Both the position numbers and the translations under genes were made by a program. From Clostridium sp. (GTDB lineage: Bacteria > Bacillota > Clostridia > Clostridiales > Clostridiaceae): a DNA stretch of 64,000 nucleotides. A model generated the notes under the pieces. That model worked only from the letters and a program-made list of their open reading frames with translations, was not told the origin of the DNA and searched no databases. Location of the stretch: positions 150,439 to 214,438 of the forward strand of contig JARLHR010000204.1 in NCBI GenBank assembly GCA_031292145.1, in the 5' to 3' direction. Below, piece by piece: positions 34,314 to 42,689 of this stretch; position 1 is the stretch's first letter, and the number at the start of each line of letters is the position of its first letter.

Positions 34314-35345
34314 TTAACTTAGTTTTGTTGCTACACCGTTACTATCAAATCTATAACCATATTCTACGGAATTTGCAATCATCTCTCCAGAGCTATATAA
34401 ACAATAATCTTTGCCATTATCACTTATCCAACCAGTTTTCATTGCTCCAGAAGACTCAAAGTAATACCATTTACCATCTATCTTTTGCCATCCTATTTGC
34501 ATTGCTCCATTTTCATTAAAATAATACCATTTACTACCTGTAAGCACCCATCCTGTTTTCATTGAACCATCATTAGCGTTACCTAAGAAATACCAATAGT
34601 TTCCATCCTTCTTCCAGTCGTAGACCATCCAACCTTCTGCATCAAAAAAGTACCATTTCCCAGCAATTTTTTCCCACCCATTAGAAGTGTAAGAGCCATC
34701 ATCATGTTTATACCACCACTTGCCGTCTTGATTTATACTCCAAGTTCCAGCCTTAGTAGTATTGCTTAATAATACACCTTCTGTAAATATATTAACGTCA
34801 CAATTACTATTTATTCCACTTATTGATCCCGTTTCTGTATATTGGTGTCCTACTCTATTTGTAAAGAAATTAGATGACAAGTTCCAAGGATCATTATTAT
34901 AATTTGCTTCCCAGAAAGGCATATCCTTAATTATTGCTTCAGCACCTGCCAAGTAAGATATAAAGCTAGTATAACTGTATATTCCTAGTGTTAATGGACT
35001 TAATTTATTAAACGTAGCTATAAATCTTTTTACATAGTTTGAAAGTTCATCAAAGTTAGTTTCTACATCCATCATAGGCACTAAATCCCATTCAGAGTTT
35101 TTTATCTTTTCATAAAAATTTTGTGCTTGTGCTTCCGGAGTACTTGTCCCAACTAAGAAGTGATATGCTCCAACTTTTAATCCATTACTTTTACAATCAT
35201 TATAAAAGACTTCCATAGTGCTATCTTTAAATGTAGCACCTTCTGTTGCCTTTACATATACATATTCTACCCCATCACTAGCTACTTCACTAAAATTTAT
35301 TTCACCTTCATTGTTAGATACATCAATTCCTTTAATATCTGACAT
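34314..35345 (-). CDS. GH25 lysozyme with C-terminal choline-binding repeats
   Basis: This muramidase cleaves peptidoglycan. Residues about 3-190 form a GH25 domain: IDVSNNEGEINF, VYVKATEGATFKD, GAYHFL, and MMDVETNFDEL with the catalytic-site acids. Residues about 200-343 carry six or so choline-binding-type repeats (WYFFDAEGWMVYDW, WYYFNENGAMQIGWQ, WYYFESSGAMKTGW). No signal peptide is present, as for phage-type endolysins. The start at 35345 follows AAAGGAG. The C-terminus is a close paralogue of the broken amidase at 26049. It could be a prophage-derived or autolytic enzyme; no holin gene is adjacent. Confidence 0.92.
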   Translation of the reverse strand: MSDIKGIDVSNNEGEINFSEVASDGVEYVYVKATEGATFKDSTMEVFYNDCKSNGLKVGAYHFLVGTSTPEAQAQNFYEKIKNSEWDLVPMMDVETNFDELSNYVKRFIATFNKLSPLTLGIYSYTSFISYLAGAEAIIKDMPFWEANYNNDPWNLSSNFFTNRVGHQYTETGSISGINSNCDVNIFTEGVLLSNTTKAGTWSINQDGKWWYKHDDGSYTSNGWEKIAGKWYFFDAEGWMVYDWKKDGNYWYFLGNANDGSMKTGWVLTGSKWYYFNENGAMQIGWQKIDGKWYYFESSGAMKTGWISDNGKDYCLYSSGEMIANSVEYGYRFDSNGVATKLS

Positions 35346-35531
35346 AAGCTATTACTCCTTTCAATTTTTATAATACATAATATGAAATAACAGCCTTTAA
35401 GTGTACCTTATTAACTAGGAACTAAATAATAACAAAAAATAAGCAAATATATTTTCAAAAATCATTTTGCTTTTAGTAATTAATTTGATATAATCAAGTC
35501 ATAATAAGTTAATACATAAGAGGTGGATTTT

Positions 35532-35828
35532 ATGGCGCAAAACCATACATGTGAATTATGTAATAGAAACGTTTCTATCATAACTAAACATCATTTAATT
35601 CCCTTGCAAAAGGGTGGAAAAAAATTTGAAACACTCTCGTTATGTCCAACTTGTCATCAACAAATTCACGCTCTTTTTACAAATCGTGAATTAGCAACAC
35701 ACTATCATACTCTTGAATCATTAAAAAGAGATACAAAAATTCTTAAATACCTTAGATTCATAGATAACATCCCTGGAGATTTTCATTTAACAATAAAAAA
35801 GTCAAGGCGCGTTAGAAAAAGTAGTTAA
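35532..35828 (+). CDS. HNH endonuclease-like small protein
   Basis: The 98-residue protein has a zinc-finger HNH motif: CELCNRNV, then TKHHLIPLQKGGKK, then LCPTCHQQIHALFTN. The paired CxxC and the H-H...H residues are all present. It is a stand-alone HNH protein of the type widespread in Firmicutes and could be a nuclease. ATG 35532 is used because AGAGGTGG precedes it; GTG 35523 overlaps that site. A terminator follows. No restriction or phage genes are adjacent. Confidence 0.87.
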   Translation: MAQNHTCELCNRNVSIITKHHLIPLQKGGKKFETLSLCPTCHQQIHALFTNRELATHYHTLESLKRDTKILKYLRFIDNIPGDFHLTIKKSRRVRKSS

Positions 35829-35859
35829 AAAATATTTAAGAATTTTATATATAATTGAG

Positions 35860-35888
35860 GAGGAGCTAAATAATTATTTAGCTCCTCT
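35860..35888 (+). terminator. Terminator after the HNH gene
   Basis: GAGGAGCTAAATAA and TTATTTAGCTCCTC pair, followed by TTAGATT. Confidence 0.8.
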
Positions 35889-36056
35889 TAGATTATAATT
35901 TATTTTTGATCTCATATTCTGTTAGTTGGTAAAAAAGAAGATTTCCTGCAATATCGTTCAATGTTCTTATATCTTTATCGAATAATTTATAATATAATTC
36001 CTATTCCTCTTTATTATTTTGTTGAAACTTAGCTTTCCCCGTTGCACTTAGATATA

Positions 36057-36128
36057 TTACATATGCTAATATTCCAACGCATATTATAACAGAACCATAC
36101 TTTACTACCTCATACACAAACTTCACCT
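36057..36128 (-). CDS. Possible tiny membrane peptide (frame ends early)
   Basis: GTG 36128 after GAAAGAAG opens a frame encoding MKFVYEVVKYGSVIICVGIL then AYV. Skipping two bases at ATGTGTAA would extend it with VIYLSATGKAKFQQNNKEE, the usual form of a one-helix small membrane protein. It may thus be a decayed small gene. The rest of the 431-bp gap 35829-36259 holds only the terminator above and AT-rich DNA. Confidence 0.25.
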
Positions 36129-36259
36129 TCTTTCCACAACAATATTACCATATTGTGTAACGTAATTCAAAAAAAAAAGCTCTATATATACACACTATTT
36201 TTCCCTTTTGTAATATTATTCCACTTTGATGGCAATACTTCAAACAAGTGAGGTGTTTT

Positions 36260-36397
36260 ATGGTTATATTAAGTCTAATATTTTTAACAGTTGTAGGAAT
36301 TAATATCTTCTCAAGTTCTGTTAAAAAAGAAAATGTGGATGCTTATATTAAAGACATGGAAAAACAATTATCAGAAGAATTAAAAATTATAAAATAA
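36260..36397 (+). CDS. Small single-pass membrane protein (45 residues)
   Basis: ATG 36260 follows GTGAGGTG. The peptide starts MVILSLIFLTVVGINIFSSS, a membrane helix, and ends with a charged helix (KENVDAYIKDMEKQLSEELKIIK). A terminator follows 14 bp later, so this is a compact complete transcription unit. The family and function are unknown. Confidence 0.62.
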   Translation: MVILSLIFLTVVGINIFSSSVKKENVDAYIKDMEKQLSEELKIIK

Positions 36398-36410
36398 GTT
36401 TAATTTCAGC

Positions 36411-36442
36411 AAAAATGCAGCCATAATAATGACTGCATTTTT
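36411..36442. terminator. Bidirectional terminator
   Basis: AAAAATGCAG and CTGCATTTTT pair across a 12-nt loop, between the small membrane protein and the convergent spore-protein gene. Confidence 0.8.
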
Positions 36443-36455
36443 AATTAATTATTTT

Positions 36456-36662
36456 TTATAGTCCTTGTTCATAACTTTCTATCATTCTCTTTACCATTTC
36501 TCCACCAACGCTTCCGTTTTGTCTTGAAGAAAGGTTTCCTTTGTCAGTGCTTTCATAGTTTGATAATCCAATTTCTGATGCAACCTCAGTTTTTAATCTG
36601 TTTAAACCTGCCTTTGCTTCTGGTACTAAAGTTCTGTTTCTTCCACTATTGTTTGAACTCAT
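36456..36662 (-). CDS. Alpha/beta-type small acid-soluble spore protein (SASP)
   Basis: SASPs coat spore DNA and protect it, then are degraded at germination. The 68-residue protein has the family signatures EAKAGLNRLKTEVASEIGL, containing the germination-protease site region, and GSVGGEMVKRMIESYEQGL. ATG 36662 follows AAGGAGG. Expression in the forespore under sigma-G is expected for the family; I could not mark its promoter with confidence. It shows that the organism makes endospores. Confidence 0.95.
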   Translation of the reverse strand: MSSNNSGRNRTLVPEAKAGLNRLKTEVASEIGLSNYESTDKGNLSSRQNGSVGGEMVKRMIESYEQGL

Positions 36663-37096
36663 TTGAACCTACCTCCTTAGATTATAATTTGCTTAGCAAT
36701 TTATTATTAATTTGCTTTGCACTATTATGTTAACCATCATTATAAATAATACTCTATAAAATTGTTAACAGAAGTGGTATTGAAAAACCTTTTCAGTTAA
36801 CTTTTGATGTATTTTCTTTGTACTTGTATTTTCACCTCACTTTTACAAAGGCTCAGTGTTACACATAAATTATTTTGGCTAATAATTCATCATTTAATTC
36901 AAAAAATATTATTCTCTTCTACTTTTCCTACATTAAAACACTTAACTACCAATTTTTATAATTTATTGAATAGTTTGCTGGTAATTTATATAATGTTATA
37001 TAAGGTAATACTTGTGCTTTCCTAAATAAAAATGATACTTAGGAAGCTACTGCTCATTGATTTAATGTAGTAAACACAGTTTGAGAAGGTGTATTT
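36663..37096. other. Gene-free AT-rich stretch
   Basis: Between the divergent SASP and PHP genes I see only their ribosome sites and AT-rich DNA. Hydrophobic frames on the + strand here lack ribosome sites and resemble no protein. Confidence 0.5.
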
Positions 37097-37960
37097 ATGA
37101 ATTATAGAATTGATTTACATACCCATACTAATATTTCTGATGGTGCATGCACTCCTAAGGAACTAATAGATGCTGCGGTTAAAGAAAATGTAAAAGCAAT
37201 AGCGTTAACAGATCATGACAACATTGCTTGTATAGCTGAGGCTCACAAATATGCAAAAGAAAATAAAATCGATTTTTTAAGTGGAATAGAAATAAGTTCA
37301 TTATATAAAAATGGTAGGATACTTCACATTCTAGGTATTGGAATTGATGTTACTAATGATTTCTTTTTAACTTCTTTTTATAATATGAAAAAAGCAAGAG
37401 AACTTAAAGTTAAATACATATTAGAGGAAATTTCTAAAAAGGGAATCAACATTTCCATTGAAGAGCTAAGAAAAAATGCTTTAAGTGAATATTTAGATAG
37501 GTATGATATTTATAGATATTTTATTAAAAACAACCTTTGCAATTCTGCTCAAGAAGTCTGGGACATGTACTTAGATCCTATTCCATATGGTGAAGGTGAG
37601 ATTATTAAAGCAGAAGATGCTATTGATATGATAAAAAAATCTGGCGGTCTATCCTTTTTGGCTCATTACAATAAATCTATTGGTTTTGCTGGCCTTAGTA
37701 ATGAACAAATTGAAACTGAAATTAAACATTTAATCGCTTTAGGCTTGGATGGTATAGAAAAATATTATCCCTCATTTACGAAAAATGATTACAAATTTAT
37801 AAATTATCTTATAGATAAATACGATTTACTTTATTCTGGTGGAACTGACTATCATGGAGCTAATAGACCAGATATACAGATTGGATCTGGTAAAAATGAT
37901 AATTTGTTTATACCATATAGTATCTATAAAAGCATTATGGATAAACTACACAAAATTTAA
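37097..37960 (+). CDS. PHP-domain metal-dependent phosphoesterase
   Basis: This cytoplasmic phosphoesterase is of the PHP family (YciV/TrpH-like, acting on nucleoside 3',5'-bisphosphates or short RNA in known members). The 287-residue protein has the metal-binding motifs RIDLHTHTNISDG, ALTDHDNI, GIEIS, FLAHYN and GGTDYHG in order. Length and motif order are standard. ATG 37097 follows AGAAGGTG. It is monocistronic and a family-1 repeat follows. The exact substrate is inferred from the family. Confidence 0.9.
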   Translation: MNYRIDLHTHTNISDGACTPKELIDAAVKENVKAIALTDHDNIACIAEAHKYAKENKIDFLSGIEISSLYKNGRILHILGIGIDVTNDFFLTSFYNMKKARELKVKYILEEISKKGINISIEELRKNALSEYLDRYDIYRYFIKNNLCNSAQEVWDMYLDPIPYGEGEIIKAEDAIDMIKKSGGLSFLAHYNKSIGFAGLSNEQIETEIKHLIALGLDGIEKYYPSFTKNDYKFINYLIDKYDLLYSGGTDYHGANRPDIQIGSGKNDNLFIPYSIYKSIMDKLHKI

Positions 37961-38021
37961 GCTTATTTATTCATATAAAACAAAATTAAACCATAATAAG
38001 TTAATTAATAAATATTATAGT

Positions 38022-38187
38022 CTAAGGCATATTCAAAAAATAACAAGTCCATCTACCAGACTATGTCCCATCATCCTACGCCTAAAGATCACACTAATAA
38101 GCTTGCATGAGGACAATCTACTTCATTGCCTGATGGAAGAAAATGTACATTGCATTTTCGACTTGTTATTTTCTTTCATGTGCCTAA
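38022..38187. repeat. Family-1 structured element, both termini intact
   Basis: It begins TAAGGCATATTCAAAAAATAACAAGTCC and ends GACTTGTTATTTTCTTTCATGTGCCTAA. TAACAAGTC and GACTTGTTA are exact inverted repeats. The interior (TTGCCTGATGGAAGAAAATG, GACAATCTACTTCA) matches copies at 0.1 and 21.9 kb. It lies between the convergent PHP gene and the broken chemoreceptor. Confidence 0.8.
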
Positions 38188-38208
38188 TTTATTATGTATA
38201 TTTACCTT

Positions 38209-38755
38209 TTAAATAAAATAATCAATCCTATAATTCCTGATATATTCACCAACTATTTTCTTTTTATAAAATTTTACACCATCCTTTAAAGCTAGTTTTG
38301 AATCTTCTAAAGAAGTTGATAAATTTTCAACATTTCCATTCATTTCGTCCATTTTTTTATTTATACCCTCAACTAATTCCTTAGTTGAATCTGCCAATTT
38401 TCTAACCTCATCAGCAACAACTGCAAAACCTCTTCCTGCTTCTCCAGCTCTAGCCGCTTCAATATTTGCATTTAAAGCCAAAAGATTTGTTTCATTAGCT
38501 ATCTCGTTAATATTCTCTGACAAATTACTTATATCTCTAAAAGACACTTTAAGAATATTAAATACATTTGCAAATTGATCCATACTGCTTTCTATATTAT
38601 GCATTTTTGTTTTTAAGTCAGTCATCATAGCATTCAGAAACTTGACTAAATGTTACAGAAACATCATTTACAGCCTTTGATATAGTAATTTCGCTATCCA
38701 TAAGATTAGACATTCTTTCTTGTACGTAACTCAAACTATAAGTAATGTATTTATT
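38209..38755 (-). pseudogene. Truncated, frameshifted methyl-accepting chemotaxis protein
   Basis: The readable part (38209-38628) contains the chemoreceptor hairpin tip ([41 protein letters not shown]). Upstream sequence in another frame gives SYVQERMSNLMDSEITISKA and [13 protein letters not shown]; one extra T near 38629 separates the two frames. The N-terminal sensor and membrane parts are missing, and the C-terminus stops shortly after the tip. The fragment starts right after the DUF438 hemerythrin-like gene. A functional short cytoplasmic receptor is less likely. Confidence 0.75.
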
Positions 38756-38756
38756 T

Positions 38757-39521
38757 TCATATAAATTGTATTTTAGGTGTAAATCCACAATATCCTATTA
38801 CATCACACCTTTTTTTCATATCCTCCCATACTTCTTTATCCTTTATAGATTCTATTGCTGTAGGATATAAAATATAATTTTCTTTGAATATGTGATCTCT
38901 TAAGTTAAATATAATATATTTTGCTGTATCATCAACTTTTTCTTTAAATTCATTAAATTCTAATGTAGAAACTTCTTCAGCTGTTTTTATTAAAAACTTT
39001 TTCTTAGCTCTTAAATCATCATGCTCCATTCTCATAATTCTAGTTGGACCAGTGATGCTTCTATCTTCCATCTCAGCAAATAACACCTGTTCTTCTCTTT
39101 GGTGATGACTTTCTGCATCTAATATATTATTTACAACAGTTTTTAATGCTTCAAATTCTTCTAAGCTGCTATCATAACTTTCTAATTTTTGAATTTTAGA
39201 ATTAATCTCTTCAAGTTCTGTTAAAAACTCAAGGATTTTGTCATGTTCAGCAATAAGTGTATGCACAACATGTCCTGGCTCAATTTGAGTTTTAATTTTA
39301 TCAAGTTCACTTTTTAAAACTTCCATGTGAATATCACAAAGGTGCCTTAAGTCATGTGGATTCATTCCTTTCTCTATTAAATTTTGTTCTGCTATTGAAA
39401 GCTCAATGGGATTTATATTTGAAACAACATCTAACGCTTCTTTTCTTAAATTCTCTGTAATACCTATCTCATTTAATTTTTGTAAAACTTCAGTTAATTT
39501 TTCTATCTTTTTATTATCCAT
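38757..39521 (-). CDS. DUF438 / hemerythrin-like domain protein
   Basis: The 254-residue protein has an N-terminal DUF438 domain (about 1-75; LSIAEQNLIEKGMNPHDLRHLCDIH) and a hemerythrin-like domain (about 85-235). The latter has His/Glu residues in LIAEHDKILEFL, ESHHQREEQVLF, RMEHDDLRAKKKF and FNLRDHIFKENYILYP, consistent with a di-iron site. The C-terminal PAS domain found in many DUF438 proteins is absent. It lies 16 bp downstream of the RIC gene and shares its strand. A role in O2/NO sensing or iron-cluster repair is inferred from family and context. Confidence 0.87.
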   Translation of the reverse strand: MDNKKIEKLTEVLQKLNEIGITENLRKEALDVVSNINPIELSIAEQNLIEKGMNPHDLRHLCDIHMEVLKSELDKIKTQIEPGHVVHTLIAEHDKILEFLTELEEINSKIQKLESYDSSLEEFEALKTVVNNILDAESHHQREEQVLFAEMEDRSITGPTRIMRMEHDDLRAKKKFLIKTAEEVSTLEFNEFKEKVDDTAKYIIFNLRDHIFKENYILYPTAIESIKDKEVWEDMKKRCDVIGYCGFTPKIQFI

Positions 39522-39537
39522 TTTTAATTCTCCTTTA

Positions 39538-40251
39538 TTAATTATTTTTTAATTCGCAAAGTCTTGGAAATAGTATATTGTTTTCTAAATGTATGTGTTG
39601 AAATATATCTGCTTCCATTTCTTGAAGTTTAGAATAAGTTAATCTATAAGTAATGCATCCATTAGTTGGAACTTCATAATCATTAGTTATTTCTCTTAAT
39701 TCCTTAAGTATATTTCCAGCTCCAGTGTGTTCATCTTGCAATTGATTAATTATATTTATTGCTTTATCTAAATCAGCTTCGCTATTACTTTTTAGATATG
39801 CATTAATTGCTGGATATTGAATTGTCTCTTCTTCTATCAAATGAGCTTCTAATTCCATTTTAATAGTATGAAATAACTTATGAACTCTTGAAAGCTCAGG
39901 ATGATTTTCTCCATGCACTCTTAATATTTTAGTTGTTAGTTCACTTATTTTAGGAAGATTTTCGTAAAGGTAACCATGATGTACATTTACTATTTGATTA
40001 ACTAATTCATCAAGGGGTGCTTCCACCCAATTTCTATCCTTTGAATAAATATTATTTTTTAATTTCCCATATAAATCATTTATTCTTTCCAATAGCTGTG
40101 TTTCATTAATCCCTTGCTCTTTTATAGCTTCAATTAGTGCCCTATCTCCGCCACAGCAAAAATCAATTTTATATTCTTTAAATATATCTGCAGCACTTGG
40201 AAATTGAGTTACTATCTCACCGATTTTTTGATTATTATTAAATTTATTCAT
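39538..40251 (-). CDS. ric: RIC/ScdA/YtfE di-iron iron-sulfur cluster repair protein
   Basis: RIC proteins help restore iron-sulfur clusters damaged by nitric oxide or peroxide. The 237-residue protein has the N-terminal ScdA_N domain (KIGEIVTQFPSAADIFKEYK, IDFCCGGDRALIEA) and a hemerythrin-like di-iron domain with conserved His/Glu (VNVHHGYLYENLPKI, HGENHPEL, EAHLIEEETIQYP, LQDEHTGAG, HIHLENNILFPR). Length matches the family. A TGTGA-N6-TCAAA site 122 bp upstream suggests control by the Crp/Fnr regulator encoded next to it. It forms an operon with the DUF438 gene. Confidence 0.93.
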   Translation of the reverse strand: MNKFNNNQKIGEIVTQFPSAADIFKEYKIDFCCGGDRALIEAIKEQGINETQLLERINDLYGKLKNNIYSKDRNWVEAPLDELVNQIVNVHHGYLYENLPKISELTTKILRVHGENHPELSRVHKLFHTIKMELEAHLIEEETIQYPAINAYLKSNSEADLDKAINIINQLQDEHTGAGNILKELREITNDYEVPTNGCITYRLTYSKLQEMEADIFQHIHLENNILFPRLCELKNN

Positions 40252-40372
40252 TTGATTATTCCTCCTAGATTGTATATTTAAAATAAGCTTTTATTCATTT
40301 CATTATTTATTTTGTAAATTTGTTTTTTCGTTAGCTTCTGACTTTATTATATCTATATTGATTTTAATAATA

Positions 40373-40388
40373 TGTGATTCAAATCAAA
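40373..40388. promoter_or_regulatory. Crp/Fnr-type operator upstream of ric
   Basis: TGTGATTCAAATCAAA, or TTGAT-N4-ATCAC read on the minus strand, fits the FNR/CRP half-site pattern. It lies between the Crp/Fnr gene and ric. Two related palindromes are at 42555 and 42913. Confidence 0.65.
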
Positions 40389-40451
40389 TATAAGACACAA
40401 TCAAAAAAATAAAGTTCACTATTACTCATAATGTAATAATGAACTCTTAAT

Positions 40452-41165
40452 TTATATATAATCTTTTAAACCTTCTTGATTTAAAATTATTATGTTTTTT
40501 GTACCCACTATCTTTATTAATTTTTCATCTTCAAATTTTTTTAATTTTCTGCTTATAGTTTCACGCGTAACCCCAATAAAACTTGCCATCTCTTCACGTG
40601 ATAATGGTAATTCTATAGATATATTTTTTTCTACGTTTTCTCCATACTTCTCCATTAAGTCTATTAATAAATAAGCCATTCGTGAATCTACATCGTTAGT
40701 AGCAAGATTCTGAACTAGACTTTCTACTTTTGATAATCTTTCACCCACAGTTTCTAAAACCTTTATACCAATCTCAGGATTTTTCATAATTATCTCTTTC
40801 ATTTCATCTTTAGTAAGTGTACATATTTTTGAGTCAATTATTGCCTTCGAATTGAATCCATGCTTGGAAGGTTTTATAAGCTCTAATTCTCCAAAAAACT
40901 CTCCTTCTGATATCACATGTAGTATTTGTTCCTTACCATCTTTAGTATACTTATATAATTTTATCTTTCCTTCATTTATAAAATAAAGCGTATTAGCCAC
41001 ATTTCCCTCTGTGAAAATAACATCACCTTTAGCATATTCTTTATGGTTAATAGTTTTTACAATCTCTAATAATTCTTCATTATTTAAATTTTGAAATATG
41101 GGCACTTTACTAGCGCAAAGCTCCCCACTACAATGGCTACAACAATGACTACAGTGATTGCTCAT
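40452..41165 (-). CDS. Crp/Fnr-family regulator with Cys-rich N-terminus
   Basis: The 237-residue regulator has a cyclic-nucleotide-binding-like beta roll (about 25-140; FTEGNVANTLYFINEGKIKLYK, GEFFGELELI) and a C-terminal winged helix (REEMASFIGVTRETISRKLKKFEDEKLIKI). The recognition helix TRETISR carries the R-E..SR residues that read TGTGA/TTGAT half-sites. The N-terminus has cysteines at 5, 8, 9, 12 and 17 (CSHCCSHCSGELC), which could bind an iron-sulfur cluster or NO as in FNR. ATG 41165 follows AAGGGGGAAA; the longer TTG start overlaps that site. It probably controls the nitrosative-stress genes around it. Confidence 0.9.
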   Translation of the reverse strand: MSNHCSHCCSHCSGELCASKVPIFQNLNNEELLEIVKTINHKEYAKGDVIFTEGNVANTLYFINEGKIKLYKYTKDGKEQILHVISEGEFFGELELIKPSKHGFNSKAIIDSKICTLTKDEMKEIIMKNPEIGIKVLETVGERLSKVESLVQNLATNDVDSRMAYLLIDLMEKYGENVEKNISIELPLSREEMASFIGVTRETISRKLKKFEDEKLIKIVGTKNIIILNQEGLKDYI

Positions 41166-41240
41166 ATTATTTTCCCCCTTTGCCAACTATTTAAAAGATA
41201 AATATATTACAATTGCCTTATTTTAAGACATATATTTAAA

Positions 41241-42002
41241 TTACACTGTCTTTTTTCCAACAGCTGCAAGATATATTACAAACTCCTCATTTCCATCTAA
41301 CTCCAAAAGTTCATCAATCTTCTTTTGATCGTATATACCTATTGCACAAGTTCCCGCCTCAACAGATTCACTTGCTAAATAAAGATTTTGGCATACATGC
41401 CCAATATCAATTAAGATTTTTTTATGTGCCGTAATATCAAACTTCCACTCGGAACGATATGGTGTAGTACTCCACGCAAATACCACTGCTGCCTTCTTTA
41501 CAAAATTAGGTACAAAAGGCTGATCTAAAGTGATTTCATTTATTTTATTACCTATTTCATCTAATTTATACATGAAGAGAAGTTTATGTTCAATCGGAAG
41601 ATATCTGTATACTCCGCTTTGTACTCCTTCCACTCTTAAAATAAATAGATACGTTTCAAAAGAATGTGTTGCACCACTGCACGGAACTGTTCTGAGTGTA
41701 AGTCCAGCCTTATTAGTCCCTGTAATCCCCTGAGTTGCCCAGAGCAAATATGATAATTCCTCTAAAGTCATTAATTTATCAGCATAAAACCTTGTGCTTC
41801 TTCTATCCTTTATACACTCATAAATGTTTGAATTCTTTACAATTTCTTTATTAACTTTTGGAAGATTAATAATATTAGACGATAAATCATAGCCCTTAAC
41901 AATAGGGGGCTGAGGTACTCCATTCATCTTATCAGTTTTTATGTTTTTAAATTCATCAAAATTAGATTTTAAAAAATTTCTGTGTTTTTCATATCTTTTC
42001 AT
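41241..42002 (-). CDS. SagB/ThcOx-type nitroreductase-family oxidoreductase
   Basis: This FMN-dependent nitroreductase-fold protein has 253 residues. Visible motifs are the FMN-binding RRSTRFYADKLMTLEELSYLLWATQG, RTVPCSGATHSFETYL, and the C-terminal IDIGHVCQNLYLASESVEAGTCAIGIYD. No cyclodehydratase or peptide precursor gene is nearby, so azole synthesis is unlikely; reduction of a nitro or quinone compound fits the context. A GTAAC-N4-GTTAC operator and a -10 box lie at 42178-42214, with a terminator-like hairpin at 42069 in between, suggesting a leader that may attenuate. Confidence 0.87.
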   Translation of the reverse strand: MKRYEKHRNFLKSNFDEFKNIKTDKMNGVPQPPIVKGYDLSSNIINLPKVNKEIVKNSNIYECIKDRRSTRFYADKLMTLEELSYLLWATQGITGTNKAGLTLRTVPCSGATHSFETYLFILRVEGVQSGVYRYLPIEHKLLFMYKLDEIGNKINEITLDQPFVPNFVKKAAVVFAWSTTPYRSEWKFDITAHKKILIDIGHVCQNLYLASESVEAGTCAIGIYDQKKIDELLELDGNEEFVIYLAAVGKKTV

Positions 42003-42068
42003 AAAACTATCTATCCTTCCTTACTTCCTTACTTATTTACTAACTTCTAAAACTTAAGATTCAAAACA

Positions 42069-42098
42069 AATCCTAGCTACTTATTGATAGCTAGGATT
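42069..42098 (-). terminator. Hairpin terminator or attenuator upstream of the nitroreductase gene
   Basis: AATCCTAGCTA and TAGCTAGGATT pair; TTGTTTTG follows on the minus strand. It could end transcripts of the DUF2249 gene, or stop transcripts from the promoter at 42178 before the nitroreductase gene. The same stem appears at 45266. Confidence 0.72.
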
Positions 42099-42177
42099 AT
42101 ATATAATAAATAAGATTTTGAGAGAGCTTTTTTAAAATAATTTTTTTCAATTTCTTAGTTTTTACAGTTTAGAGTTT

Positions 42178-42214
42178 ACTATATTCCTTCCAATATATCT
42201 GTAACACATGTTAC
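42178..42214 (-). promoter_or_regulatory. GTAAC-N4-GTTAC operator overlapping a promoter
   Basis: GTAACACATGTTAC (42201-42214) overlaps a TTACAG -35-like box; a TATAGT -10 box (42178-42183) lies 15 bp further. The hcp promoter at 47151-47187 has the same palindrome, the same 15-bp spacing and the same TATAGTAAACTCTA continuation. An activator-dependent promoter is likely. HcpR-type regulators are candidates. Confidence 0.75.
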
Positions 42215-42252
42215 TAGTTCGAATTATTTTTTTCTTCTTCAAAGCTAAAAAT

Positions 42253-42486
42253 TTATTTCTTTGTAATCCCGATTCTCCATAACTCAGGCCCTTGTTCTAA
42301 ATACTCCCACTTAAATTGATTTGGAAGCTCTACATTAAAATGATCATAGAGCGGACGAGGATCATGATCATTAATAAGTTCCATTGTTTCGCCATGAGCT
42401 AAGTTTTCAAAAGTTGTAAAAATGGCAGATCGTTTATCTTTTGGTGCATATATTCTAACATCTACAGTTGCTGCAAAATTGCACAT
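42253..42486 (-). CDS. DUF2249 domain protein
   Basis: The 77-residue protein shows the DUF2249 pattern: VDVRIYAPKDKRSAIFTTFENLAHGETMELINDHDPRPLYDHF then WEYLEQGPELWRIGI. The family often accompanies hemerythrin-like, RIC and nitrogen-oxide genes; biochemical role is unknown. ATG 42486 follows AGGAGG. A near-perfect TGTGA-N6-TCACA site lies 69 bp upstream, so it is probably part of the local Crp/Fnr regulon. Confidence 0.9.
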   Translation of the reverse strand: MCNFAATVDVRIYAPKDKRSAIFTTFENLAHGETMELINDHDPRPLYDHFNVELPNQFKWEYLEQGPELWRIGITKK

Positions 42487-42554
42487 CTATAATTCCTCCT
42501 TATTATTTTTTATTATTATTTTATAATATTATATCCATTGCTGTACATTTTTAA

Positions 42555-42570
42555 TGTGACTTATATCACA
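42555..42570. promoter_or_regulatory. Crp/Fnr-type operator upstream of the DUF2249 gene
   Basis: TGTGACTTATATCACA has perfect TGTGA and TCACA half-sites with a 6-bp spacer. Confidence 0.78.
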
Positions 42571-42689
42571 TCATCTAAATTCTTATATATACTAACATAA
42601 ATTTATAATTTGAAATTATATCTTAACTTGAAACCTCAAAAACCATACTTATTATTTCAGTGAACCATTTTAATAATTATACCTTGCAA

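Noticed and set aside
34314-35828. Prophage remnant (lysozyme plus HNH protein)
   Set aside because: No capsid, terminase, holin or integrase gene; the two genes have separate transcription signals.
41241-42002. SagB enzyme of a thiazole/oxazole-modified peptide cluster
   Set aside because: No cyclodehydratase, precursor peptide or exporter nearby; the context is nitrosative stress.
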